Assembly: GCA_900553775.1 (NCBI GenBank)
Contig: USEZ01000008.1
Span: forward strand, 1 to 28,725
DNA length: 28,725 nt
From: an uncultured Slackia sp.
Lineage (GTDB): Bacteria > Actinomycetota > Coriobacteriia > Coriobacteriales > Eggerthellaceae
Reading direction: 5' to 3'
Shown here in pieces: positions 16,793 to 24,492 of this stretch. Made by a program: the position numbers and the translations under genes. The notes beneath the pieces were generated by a model. That model was not told the origin of the DNA and did not search any database. It worked only from the letters and a program-made list of their open reading frames with translations. Numbering within the stretch: position 1 is the first letter of the stretch; every line of letters begins with the position of its first letter.

Positions 16793-16829
16793 GAAAAAAC
16801 AAAGCCCTCCGTCGTCGAAAACGAAGGGC
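16793..16829 (-). terminator. Intrinsic terminator after the HD-domain gene
   Basis: A nine-pair stem with one wobble (16804-16812 with 16821-16829) is followed on the minus strand by TTTGTTTTTT. It lies 69 bases after the HD gene's stop. A second inverted repeat, AAACGCTT/AAGCGTTT at 16862-16899, overlaps that stop codon. Confidence 0.85.
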
Positions 16830-16897
16830 CCTTCCTTGCAGCCGATTTCGCGATGTCGCGCAAACGCTTCTCGGGAGCCGTCGAAGCGCGAAAGCGT

Positions 16898-17503
16898 TTA
16901 CGCCTCGGGCGCGACGAACGTATCGCGGTCGGGAGCGAAGCTCTGCATGGCCTTGATCGTGCGGTCGAACAGCTCGTCGAGCTCCCATCCGAGCATCTCG
17001 GCGCCCGAACGGATCACATCGCGGCTCACGCCTGCGGCGAAGCGCTTGTCCTTGAATTTCTTCTTGAGCGATTTCACCTCGAAATCCATCACGCTTTTCG
17101 ACGGACGCATGACCACCGCCGCGCCGATAAGGCCCGTCAGCTCTTCGGTGGCGAACAAGATCTTTTCCATCTGCAGCTCGGGACGCGGCAGGTCGGGATT
17201 GAAATCGGACGTGTGGCTCTGGATGGCTCGGATGAGCTCGGGCGTGCCTCCTGCCGCCTCGATCAGCGGCGCGGCGAACAGCGTGTGCTTCTCGGGCTCG
17301 TCGTCGTGCTCTTCCCAATCGAGGTCGTGCAAAAGGCCCACGATGCCCCAGAATTCCTCGTTTTCGGCATCGAACTCGCGGGCGAAATAGCGCATGGTCT
17401 GCTCGACGGTTTCGCCGTGCTCGATATGAAACGGGTCTTTGTTATGCTCGCAGAGCAGCGCGAAGGCCGCCTCGCGCGTCATGCCTGCATCGAGTGTCGC
17501 CAT
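16898..17503 (-). CDS. HD-domain hydrolase-like protein
   Basis: 201 residues from ATG 17503, AAAGGA upstream. The N-terminal half has HD-superfamily features: H29 in IEHGETVEQTMRYFA, the HD pair at 59-60 in VGLLHDLDWEEHDDEPEKH, and later IQSHTSDFN, giving the metal-binding His/Asp set. A regular-looking helical C-terminal half follows. HD proteins hydrolyse phosphate esters of nucleotides and similar compounds; close relatives are annotated only as HD-domain hydrolases and the substrate is unknown. It is flanked by a strong terminator and a long leader and is not obviously in an operon. Confidence 0.82.
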   Translation of the reverse strand: MATLDAGMTREAAFALLCEHNKDPFHIEHGETVEQTMRYFAREFDAENEEFWGIVGLLHDLDWEEHDDEPEKHTLFAAPLIEAAGGTPELIRAIQSHTSDFNPDLPRPELQMEKILFATEELTGLIGAAVVMRPSKSVMDFEVKSLKKKFKDKRFAAGVSRDVIRSGAEMLGWELDELFDRTIKAMQSFAPDRDTFVAPEA

Positions 17504-18029
17504 GATATGTTCCTTTCGCTTCGGTCCGGCGCAAAGCCCTCGGCGCGGGCGATCCGGCAGCCGTTGCCGCGCGCTTCCCTGCCGCAACCGCCGCCTGCAA
17601 CGCCGCCGTTTGGCGGGCGCGCATGGCAGACGGTGTTTCCGACAGCCGCACTTTCCGGCAGCCGCACCGATGCGGCATGCATGCCGAATATCGCGCCGAA
17701 AAACGCGAAAGGCGCCCGAACCCCGCCTTATAGCGCCCCGAGCGGACGCCGTACCTACGGCAGAATTCAGACGCCTTTCTTCCCTCACCCGGTGATGAAG
17801 GAGGCTTTACAGGGCGTGATTGTACCGCGCATGCACTCGATCCGTCAAACCGAGGATGCGCGGCATGCGGCCCGGCGCGCATGCCGCGACCGAAGCGCCT
17901 CGGGCGGATTGCTCGCCACGGCAGGCGTGCCGCGACCTGCATGCCTCGCCCGCTCAGCCCGCCCGGTCGGCACGACACGGCCGGTATCGCGGCAAGCACC
18001 TCCCGAAACGCCCCCGTTCGCGGGCCGCT
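17504..18029. other. Gene-free region with a long leader for the HD-domain gene
   Basis: 526 bases in which no frame looks like a real protein. A good leftward promoter (17819-17848) would give the HD gene a leader of about 300 bases. Within it are a compact hairpin GCCGCA/TGCGGC (17661-17676) and an imperfect stem near 17779-17813 containing TCAC/GTGA. No known riboswitch is recognised. The part from 17849 to 18029 follows the ArsP_2-type gene and holds no obvious terminator. Confidence 0.55.
17819..17848 (-). promoter_or_regulatory. Predicted promoter for the HD-domain gene
   Basis: On the minus strand TTGACG (17843-17848) and TACAAT (17819-17824) are 18 bases apart, both five-of-six matches to consensus. 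The start would be near 17811. Confidence 0.6.
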
Positions 18030-18983
18030 TTACAGCACCACGCCGAGCGCGGTCATCGCGCCGCCGACGGCAATGCCCACGACAAGCAGGCCCGCGATGA
18101 TCGCAATGTTGTCGCGCATCGGGCGATTCGCGCGCAGCAGCACCAGCAAGCCCACGCCTGCGCTCACCAGCAAGCCGCCCATCATGGCGCCCGCGCCCAG
18201 CGTGCCGTCCAGATACAGCTCGGTGATCGCCACCGACGCGGCGCAATTGGGAATCAGCCCCACCAAGGCCGCCGCAAGCACAGACAGCCCCGGATTGCTT
18301 GCCATAAACGTCGCGATCGCCTCTTCGCCCACCGAATCCATGACTACCTCGAGCAACAGCGTGACCAAGAAGATGAACAGCGTGACCTGCACGGTATGCT
18401 TCAACGCGCTTTTCGCGATCGAAACGCCCGCGTGATCGTGGGTATGCTCTTCGTCATGGCGATAGTCGTAGGCGAGCTCGGGGTTTTCTTCGCATGCGGC
18501 GCATTCTCCGTTGCAATGGCACCGGTCGCGCTCGCACAGCTCGTGGATGCGAAGATGCTCGCGGTCGCGACGCATGAGATGCAGCGCGGCGTCCACCGCG
18601 AAGCCCGCCGCCATGCCGACGACGATTTTGATGGCCAGCACCTTCGCGATCAAGGCAAGCGGGGCCTGCTCGGCTATCAGGATGGGAAGCATCTCGTCGC
18701 TTGTGGAAAGAAACACCGCGAACAACGTGCCGAGCGTCACCACGCGCGCGGCATACAGCGTCGAGGCGGCGGCCGAAAAGCCGCATTGCGGCACCGCTCC
18801 GAGCAGCGCGCCGACGACGGGGCCCGCATGGCCCGCCTTGCGCACCGCCTCCTCGCTCGCCTTGCCCGCGCGATGCTCGAGCGCCTCCATGGCGAGATAG
18901 GTCACGAACAAAAACGGGACCAGCTTCAACGTATCGAAAAACGCATGCTCCAGCGCGTGCTCGAGTATATGCAAGACCTCCAT
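18030..18983 (-). CDS. ArsP_2-type putative heavy-metal/arsenic (or manganese) exporter
   Basis: 317 residues with two homologous halves of about five helices each. Each half carries a Pro-x-Cys motif: GAVPQCGFSAAAS in the first and GLIPNCAASVAIT in the second. This is the layout of the 10-TM putative exporter family PF11449, annotated as arsenic efflux or manganese transport. The central loop (about residues 134-185) is rich in metal ligands: Cys150, 155, 157, 161 and 164, and His176, 180, 182 and 184, with HDEEHTHDH. That suggests metal sensing or delivery to the channel. Start 18983 has AAAGG upstream and a strong promoter 90 bases further. It is monocistronic as far as can be seen. Confidence 0.83.
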   Translation of the reverse strand: MEVLHILEHALEHAFFDTLKLVPFLFVTYLAMEALEHRAGKASEEAVRKAGHAGPVVGALLGAVPQCGFSAAASTLYAARVVTLGTLFAVFLSTSDEMLPILIAEQAPLALIAKVLAIKIVVGMAAGFAVDAALHLMRRDREHLRIHELCERDRCHCNGECAACEENPELAYDYRHDEEHTHDHAGVSIAKSALKHTVQVTLFIFLVTLLLEVVMDSVGEEAIATFMASNPGLSVLAAALVGLIPNCAASVAITELYLDGTLGAGAMMGGLLVSAGVGLLVLLRANRPMRDNIAIIAGLLVVGIAVGGAMTALGVVL

Positions 18984-19071
18984 GACCGACCTTTCTTCGA
19001 CGGCGACCCCTGCGCGCGAAACGTACCACGCCGAAACGCGAACGGCGTCTGCGCGAGGGAAAGAAACGCAG

Positions 19072-19100
19072 ATATTACCCTGGGCTAACTCTTATGGCAA
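19072..19100 (-). promoter_or_regulatory. Strong predicted promoter of the ArsP_2-type gene
   Basis: On the minus strand TTGCCA (19095-19100) is followed after exactly 17 bases by TAATAT (19072-19077). It sits in an AT-rich patch between rsgA and the exporter gene. Confidence 0.7.
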
Positions 19101-19136
19101 GACATTCCGCAGGACCGTAAGCAGAAAATACCCGCG

Positions 19137-20105
19137 TCAGCCTTTCCAGCGGCGCGGATGGCCCGTGCGCGATTTGATGCGGCGCGCCTCTTCGACGCGC
19201 TTTTTCGCCGTTTTCACCTCGCCGCGCAGCCTGATGTAGCTCTCGAAACGCTCCCGCGTCAGGGTCCCGTCCTCGACGGCCGCGCGCACGGCGCATCCGG
19301 GCTCGGCGCCGTGGCGGCAATCGGAAAACCGGCACTGCGCGGCAAGCGCCTCCACGTCGGAAAACGCCGCGTCGATGCCGGCGTCGGAATCCCACAGGGC
19401 AAGGCCGCGCACGCCCGGCATGTCGATCACGCAGCCGGCGTTCGGAATACGCACGATTTCGCGCGAAACCGTCGTATGGCGGCCTTTCCCGTCGCCTTCG
19501 CGCACGGCGCCCGTAGCCTGAACCTCGTCTCCCACCAGCAGGTTCACGAGACTCGACTTGCCCACGCCGCTCTTGCCCAGCAAAACGGCCATCTCGCCCG
19601 GCGCGATATGCGCCCTGACGGCCTCGATGCTCGCCGCATCTTCCGAGGAAACCACGAGCACGGGCGTGCCCTGGGCGACGCGCGCCACCAAGTCGCGCAC
19701 CTGCTCGAGCGCCTCGGCGCTTTCGGCCTGATCGGCCTTGGTCAGCAGCACGAGCACTTCCGCGCAGCTTTCGTAGGCAAGCACCAGCTCGCGTTCGAGA
19801 CGGCGCACGTTGAGCTGCGCGCACGGCTGCGCGACGAACACCTTGTCGAAGTTGGCCGCGAGCACCTGCGGCTCCATGCGCTCGGTGGGGTCTTTGCGCA
19901 CGAAGGCGTTGCGGCGCGGAAGGATCTCGTCGATGATTCCCTTGTCGTGCCCGTCGGGAACGCTCACCTCCACGTGGTCGCCGCAGGCAGCGCGCACGTC
20001 GGCGCCTTTCACCAGGGCGGTCGCGTGCTCGCACCGATACCGCGCTCCGCCTTCCACCTCGACCAGCGGATATCCCCGGTCGAGCTTCACCACGATTCCC
20101 CGCAT
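19137..20105 (-). CDS. rsgA: Ribosome biogenesis GTPase RsgA
   Basis: 322 residues from ATG 20105. The protein has an N-terminal OB-fold (RGIVVKLDRGYPLVEVEGG), then the circularly permuted GTPase with motifs in the order G4 (LLTKAD), G1 (LLGKSGVGKSSLVN) and G3 (VIDMPGVRGL), and a C-terminal zinc site CRFSDCRHGAEPGC. RsgA checks 30S subunit maturation and hydrolyses GTP on the ribosome. An in-frame start at 20132 is possible, but ATG 20105 overlaps the preceding stop as TGATG and has AAAGG upstream. It is the last gene of a tight cluster with trkH, an unusual association. Confidence 0.95.
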   Translation of the reverse strand: MRGIVVKLDRGYPLVEVEGGARYRCEHATALVKGADVRAACGDHVEVSVPDGHDKGIIDEILPRRNAFVRKDPTERMEPQVLAANFDKVFVAQPCAQLNVRRLERELVLAYESCAEVLVLLTKADQAESAEALEQVRDLVARVAQGTPVLVVSSEDAASIEAVRAHIAPGEMAVLLGKSGVGKSSLVNLLVGDEVQATGAVREGDGKGRHTTVSREIVRIPNAGCVIDMPGVRGLALWDSDAGIDAAFSDVEALAAQCRFSDCRHGAEPGCAVRAAVEDGTLTRERFESYIRLRGEVKTAKKRVEEARRIKSRTGHPRRWKG

Positions 20106-20824
20106 CAACGAGACCTTTCCCGTATATACCAAAACATCACCATGAAAAACGCGCCGATGACGACGGCGGCTATCCCCGGAAAGAACATCTGGATGTCGAA
20201 GCGGTCGGGATGGACGTATCCTTTCGCCTCCACCGCCACCGCCGTCGCGTGGATGTCGCTTTCCCCGTCATGCTCGCTGCATGCCAGGTTGTACACGCCT
20301 TGCACCCGAAGGCGCGAGCCCGTTTTGCCGTACGCGCCGAACGAATCGATCTTCTCGGCGTCGGAGCGCTGCATCGCCACCGACACCGACGAGCCCGATT
20401 CCGTGTCGACGAGCGTCACCCATACGCGATCGCCCGGGCCGTCCGTCATGCGGATGGCCTCGCCCACCGCCTCGCCGCGCACCTGCACGGTTTGGCCGTC
20501 GTAGTACGAATCGGCGCCCGCCAGATCGGCGATGGCCGCATCGTAGAGAAACGAGGTGTCGGAAACCTGGCCGTCGACGATTTCGTTGCCGTCCGCATCA
20601 AGCGGCGATGGGGCGTCGTCGACAGAAGACGAGCCCTGTATCGCAGACTCTTCGGAAGACGACCCGTCTTGCGGCGCCTGCGATTCCTCGGTTTCCACCA
20701 CGGCGCCATCGCGCGACGAGCCGTCGCCCTCGACCGCCCACGCCGCGCCGGCCGCAAGAAGCACGGCCAGAAGCGCCGCGACCGAAAACGCCGCGCGCAA
20801 GCGCGCTTTCGTATCAGCGAACAC
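20105..20824 (-). CDS. Exported, membrane-anchored protein of unknown function
   Basis: 239 residues starting at GTG 20824, with GAAGGAGG eight bases upstream. It has an N-terminal signal peptide (AAFSVAALLAVLLAAGAAWA), a Ser/Glu/Asp-rich extracytoplasmic linker to about residue 80, and a beta-rich domain (YYDGQTVQVRGEAVGEA, DRVWVTLVDTESG, GSRLRVQGVYNLA) that resembles an OB-like fold. It ends with one membrane helix (FFPGIAAVVIGAFFMVMFWY) and a short Arg-rich tail. It overlaps trkH by 11 bases and rsgA by one base, so translation is coupled. I do not recognise the family; a role as a membrane accessory to TrkH is possible but unproven. Confidence 0.78.
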   Translation of the reverse strand: MFADTKARLRAAFSVAALLAVLLAAGAAWAVEGDGSSRDGAVVETEESQAPQDGSSSEESAIQGSSSVDDAPSPLDADGNEIVDGQVSDTSFLYDAAIADLAGADSYYDGQTVQVRGEAVGEAIRMTDGPGDRVWVTLVDTESGSSVSVAMQRSDAEKIDSFGAYGKTGSRLRVQGVYNLACSEHDGESDIHATAVAVEAKGYVHPDRFDIQMFFPGIAAVVIGAFFMVMFWYIRERSR

Positions 20825-22337
20825 GACGCAACCTCCTTCTCGGACCGAACGACGCCACGATGGATACCGCCAGCGCGATCAGCGTGACGACCTCCAAACG
20901 ACCCGCCCACATGTCGAAGATGTAGAGGATCTTCAGGATATCGGGCATGCCCGGCTGGATGATGCCGCTCGACATGCCGATGTTGGACACCATGGACACC
21001 GATTCGAACAGAGACGGCGCGGCATCATAGCCGTACGCCACCGTGACGATCGTGGTCACGAGGAACAGCGTGCCGTACAGCATGAACACGGCCAGATTGG
21101 CACGCACCAAATCGGTGTTGAGCGGGCGGCGACCCACATGATAGTAGGACACCATCTGCCGCGCTGACGCAGGAGCGAGCATGTCTTTGATGTAGGCCAC
21201 GAGTTCTTTGGCCAGAATACCCACACGAAGCGCCTTGATGCCGCCCGAGGTCGATCCGGCCGAGCCGCCGATGGCCATGCAGAACACGATGATCAAAAGC
21301 GCGCCGCTCGAAATGACCGTGGTCATCTGATTGGTGCTGATGGTCTGAAAGCCCGTCGACGAGAAGGCCGACACCACGGTGAACACGCCGCGGCGCAGAA
21401 GCGTGGGCAGCTCGTCGTAGAGATTCGACGTGCACAACGCCGCCACGAACGCCGCGATCACCACCGAAAGCCAGATAGCCAGCGTCCTGATCTCGATATC
21501 CTTGAAGAAATGATCGAGACGCCCCTTCCACACCTCGCTGTGCAGGGTGAAGTTGATCGACCCGAGCAAGATCAGCACCATGACCACGAGCTCGACAAGC
21601 CCGCTGTGGTAATACAGCATGCCCGTGCTCATGGAGGTCATGCCGCCCGTGTTGAACGACGCCACCGAAAGCCACAGCCCGTTGAAGAAGGCGCGGACCG
21701 GCTCCATTCCTAAAAACAGGCACAGAAGCGCAAGGGTCGCCGTACCGATCAGGATGAACGCGGTCGAGAAGCGCACGATGAAGCGCGCTGTCTGCATGAT
21801 GTTGGGAATCACGTGTTCGCTGCGCCCTTCGGACGAGTACAGCGACGAATCCACCGCACGGCCGAACAGGCCGAGCGAAAGCGCGATCACGACCACGCCC
21901 TGACCGCCGATGCACTGCATCGTGAAGCGCCACATATTGTCGGAGGTCGCCATATGGTCGACATCCTGGGCAAGCGATGCACCCGTGGTGGTCCACGAGC
22001 TCATGCATTCGAACACGGCGTCGAGATACGAGCCGAAATGTCCCGAGAGCACCATGGGAACGGCGCCGAGCAAGGCGAGCACCAGCCAGGCGAAGCCCGT
22101 CACCGCCAACGCCTGCTTGGGAGAGAGCTTTCCCGGGCTTACCAGGCACATGCGCAGAAGCGAGCCCGCGATCAGCGCGATGCCCGCCCCCAGCAGATAG
22201 CGCGATGCCGCCGACCACTCGCCGAGCAGGCACGCCACCGCAAGGGGAACGCACTGCGCCACCGCCAGAAACAGCACCAGAACTCCGAGGTAATGGGCGA
22301 TGACGCGAAAGTCATACAGGGAGAATTTCTGCCACAT
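20814..22337 (-). CDS. trkH: TrkH-type potassium uptake channel subunit
   Basis: 507 residues with eight core helices in four M1-P-M2 units. The four selectivity-filter loops are readable: SSWTTTGAS, SVASFNTGGMTS, SAFSSTGFQTIS and SMVSNIGMSSG. Between units lies the gating loop region IGGSAGSTSGGIKALRVGI, typical of TrkH/KtrB. TrkH needs a cytosolic TrkA/KtrA nucleotide-binding partner, and none is encoded in this window. It starts four bases after a 45-residue membrane-peptide gene and overlaps the next gene. Confidence 0.93.
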   Translation of the reverse strand: MWQKFSLYDFRVIAHYLGVLVLFLAVAQCVPLAVACLLGEWSAASRYLLGAGIALIAGSLLRMCLVSPGKLSPKQALAVTGFAWLVLALLGAVPMVLSGHFGSYLDAVFECMSSWTTTGASLAQDVDHMATSDNMWRFTMQCIGGQGVVVIALSLGLFGRAVDSSLYSSEGRSEHVIPNIMQTARFIVRFSTAFILIGTATLALLCLFLGMEPVRAFFNGLWLSVASFNTGGMTSMSTGMLYYHSGLVELVVMVLILLGSINFTLHSEVWKGRLDHFFKDIEIRTLAIWLSVVIAAFVAALCTSNLYDELPTLLRRGVFTVVSAFSSTGFQTISTNQMTTVISSGALLIIVFCMAIGGSAGSTSGGIKALRVGILAKELVAYIKDMLAPASARQMVSYYHVGRRPLNTDLVRANLAVFMLYGTLFLVTTIVTVAYGYDAAPSLFESVSMVSNIGMSSGIIQPGMPDILKILYIFDMWAGRLEVVTLIALAVSIVASFGPRRRLRRVR

Positions 22338-22341
22338 GACG

Positions 22342-22479
22342 CTACCCTATCAGGGTTTTCGTCGCTATGACCACGATGCCGAGCCACACGACGAACAGCA
22401 CGATGGCGGCTATGACGGCAAACACCGCGACCAGCGGCGCTTTCAGCGATTGCCACCATTCCCTGTTGCCGATGTTCAT
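22342..22479 (-). CDS. 45-residue single-pass membrane peptide preceding trkH
   Basis: Reading leftward from ATG 22477-22479 (GGAAAGG upstream), the frame gives 45 residues and stops at TAG 22342-22344. It starts MNIGNREWWQSLKAPL, has a continuous hydrophobic helix (VAVFAVIAAIVLFVVWLGIV), and ends in a short tail KTLIG. The stop lies four bases before the trkH start, and the trkH ribosome site AGGG falls within its last codons, so the two are almost certainly co-translated. It may be a small TrkH subunit, similar in role to KdpF in the Kdp pump (inference). Codon use matches its neighbours. Confidence 0.72.
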   Translation of the reverse strand: MNIGNREWWQSLKAPLVAVFAVIAAIVLFVVWLGIVVIATKTLIG

Positions 22480-22525
22480 CCGCACGACAGCCTTTCCAAA
22501 GCGACGCGTCTCAGCCAATCCGCAG

Positions 22526-22531
22526 ATTATA
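22526..22531 (-). promoter_or_regulatory. Possible -10 element of the trkH cluster
   Basis: A perfect TATAAT on the minus strand overlaps the exonuclease III stop codon, 46 bases before the small peptide gene. The nearest -35-like TTGCCC is 20 bases away, so the call is weak. Confidence 0.35.
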
Positions 22532-23384
22532 CGTCAATTTCGACAGACACGGGGCAATGGTCGCTTCCCATGACATCCGCATGGATGGAGGCGCCGTTCA
22601 CCGCATCGCGCAAAGCCTCGCTCACCAAGAAATAGTCGATGCGCCAGCCCGCGTTGTTCTTGCGCGCGTTGAATCGATAGCTCCACCACGAATACGCGCC
22701 CGCGACGTCGGGATTGAGCATGCGGAACGTGTCCACGAACCCGGCATCGAGCAGAAGCGAGAACTTCTCGCGCTCTTCGTCGGAAAAGCCCGCATTGCCG
22801 CGGTTCGATTTGGGGTTTTTCAGGTCGATCTCGTGGTGGGCCACGTTGAAATCGCCGCACATGACCACGGGCTTGGGAGCGCACTTCTCGTCGCCCGTCG
22901 TGCGCGGAAGTTCGGATATGGCTGCATGCCCTTCGCCCACGGCGGGATCTTGCACGGGAACGCCAGCGGGAATCACGCCCGCCTCAAGCCCCTTGCAAAA
23001 TGCGCGGAACGCATCGTCCCAGGCCATACGATGGTCGATGCGGGCGAGCTCGTTCTGGGCGTTGGGCGTGTACACGTCCACGAACCAAAACGAGGGGAAC
23101 TCGAGCGCCACGATGCGTCCCTCGTCGTCGAGTTCGGGCACGCCCAGGCCGTGAATGGCACGCAGCGGCCGCTGCCGGCACAGCACCGCAGTGCCCGAAT
23201 AGCCCTTGCGCTCGGCATAGCTCCAAAACTGGAAGTATCCGGGCAGCGCAAGATCGATCTGGCCCTCCTGCAGCTTCGTCTCCTGCAGCGCCACGATATC
23301 GGCATCGAGGACGGCGATGGACTCCTCGAACCCTTTCTTCACCACGGCGCGCAGGCCGTTCACGTTCCAAGAAACAAGACGCAT
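22527..23384 (-). CDS. xth: Exodeoxyribonuclease III (AP endonuclease)
   Basis: 285 residues. The exonuclease/endonuclease/phosphatase fold motifs are intact: MRLVSWNVNGLRA at the start, LQETKL (metal-binding Glu35), DVYTPNAQ, CGDFNVAH (177-183) and GSDHCPV (catalytic Asp-His near 275). It cuts at abasic sites and degrades 3' ends in base-excision repair. Compared with usual 250-270-residue forms it has an extra loop of about 35 residues (134-170) between the YTPN and GDFN motifs, Gly/Pro/acid-rich. AAAGGA lies seven bases before ATG 23384. Confidence 0.93.
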   Translation of the reverse strand: MRLVSWNVNGLRAVVKKGFEESIAVLDADIVALQETKLQEGQIDLALPGYFQFWSYAERKGYSGTAVLCRQRPLRAIHGLGVPELDDEGRIVALEFPSFWFVDVYTPNAQNELARIDHRMAWDDAFRAFCKGLEAGVIPAGVPVQDPAVGEGHAAISELPRTTGDEKCAPKPVVMCGDFNVAHHEIDLKNPKSNRGNAGFSDEEREKFSLLLDAGFVDTFRMLNPDVAGAYSWWSYRFNARKNNAGWRIDYFLVSEALRDAVNGASIHADVMGSDHCPVSVEIDV

Positions 23385-23611
23385 TCGCGCATCCTTTCAT
23401 CTCGTCCGATATATCATGCCGCTCGCGCGCGCTGGCCGAAAACGGCATGCCCGAAGCAGGCCGAAGCTGCGAAGCAAGCCCTGAGGCGATGAGGCGTCGG
23501 GCCCGCCCGAACAAACGCCGGGCCCCGCATTCGACGCGTTTTCCTTCTTCCATAAGGCGCCTTCGGCCCATGACGGCGGCGCGGCGGTCGGCCTCGCGCC
23601 ATGCGGCGGCG

Positions 23612-24484
23612 CTATTTCTCGGGCGCCCCGCTTTTCGCGCGGCGCTTCATGCCCGAAAGCCCGTGCAGGATCTTCTCATGCAGCACAAGCGCGACCACGG
23701 CGATCGCCGCCGCAGCGGCGAACAGGACGACGCTTTGCAGATAATCGCCTTCCACCAGGCCGTTCGCGCCGAACGTGGAAATAAGGATGCCGGGAATGCG
23801 GCCCACGTTCGAAAGGAACAAGAAATTGCGCATGCGCATGTTGGTCAAAGGAACCAGGTAGGTGAACACGTCTTTGGGAAGGCCGGGGATCAAGAACAGC
23901 ACGAACACCATGACATCGAGCTTTTCGCTCGTTTCGAACTTCTCGAGCTTGCCCATCCATTTTTCGGGAATCATGGCGCGCACGAATGGGGCGCCCAGCT
24001 TATGGACCACGGCGAAGATGAACGCGCTCGACACGATGCAGCCTGCGACCACGATCAAAGCGCCGCCCCACGGCCCGTACATCATGCCCGCCGCGATCTG
24101 CACCACTTCGCCCGGTATGAACGCCACCACGATTTGCAGGAATTGGAACCCGAGCAGCATGAACATGCCGCCGAGGCCCGCGCTGCGCACGTCTTCCACC
24201 ACGCGCTCCAAACCGCCCGGCTCGGTCAGCTCGGCGATAAGGGGCGCCGCCGCGAAGCAGGAGATGGCCATGAGCACGAAAAACGCCGCCAAACCCGCCA
24301 GTTTGAACAAATCGGCCTTCGTCAGGCGGGCAAGGGCGGGCTTGTCGGACACGGGAACCTCGAAGCGCTCTTCGAATTCGTCGCGGCGCTCCTCGCGACG
24401 CTCTGCGAATTCGGCCTTGCGCGCATCGATCCTCTCGCGCACCGTGCCCGCGTTAGAATCGGATTCTTTCACCACGAGACTCAT
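23612..24484 (-). CDS. TVP38/TMEM64-family (VTT domain) membrane protein
   Basis: 290 residues. An N-terminal charged coiled stretch (FAERREERRDEFEERFEVP) is followed by about six helices with the VTT/SNARE-associated domain: VVAFIPGEVVQIAAGMMYGP with the re-entrant loop, KFETSEKLDVMVFVLFLIPG and FLSNVGRIPGILIST. The DedA/VTT superfamily is linked to lipid scrambling and transport across the membrane. It lies nine bases after the PRC-barrel-like gene, suggesting one operon. Confidence 0.85.
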   Translation of the reverse strand: MSLVVKESDSNAGTVRERIDARKAEFAERREERRDEFEERFEVPVSDKPALARLTKADLFKLAGLAAFFVLMAISCFAAAPLIAELTEPGGLERVVEDVRSAGLGGMFMLLGFQFLQIVVAFIPGEVVQIAAGMMYGPWGGALIVVAGCIVSSAFIFAVVHKLGAPFVRAMIPEKWMGKLEKFETSEKLDVMVFVLFLIPGLPKDVFTYLVPLTNMRMRNFLFLSNVGRIPGILISTFGANGLVEGDYLQSVVLFAAAAAIAVVALVLHEKILHGLSGMKRRAKSGAPEK

Positions 24485-24492
24485 CCACCGTT

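Noticed and set aside
23385..23611. A possible small gene or mobile-element remnant between xth and the VTT gene
   Set aside because: Only short GC-driven frames and a weak 7-bp inverted repeat (23499-23525) are present.
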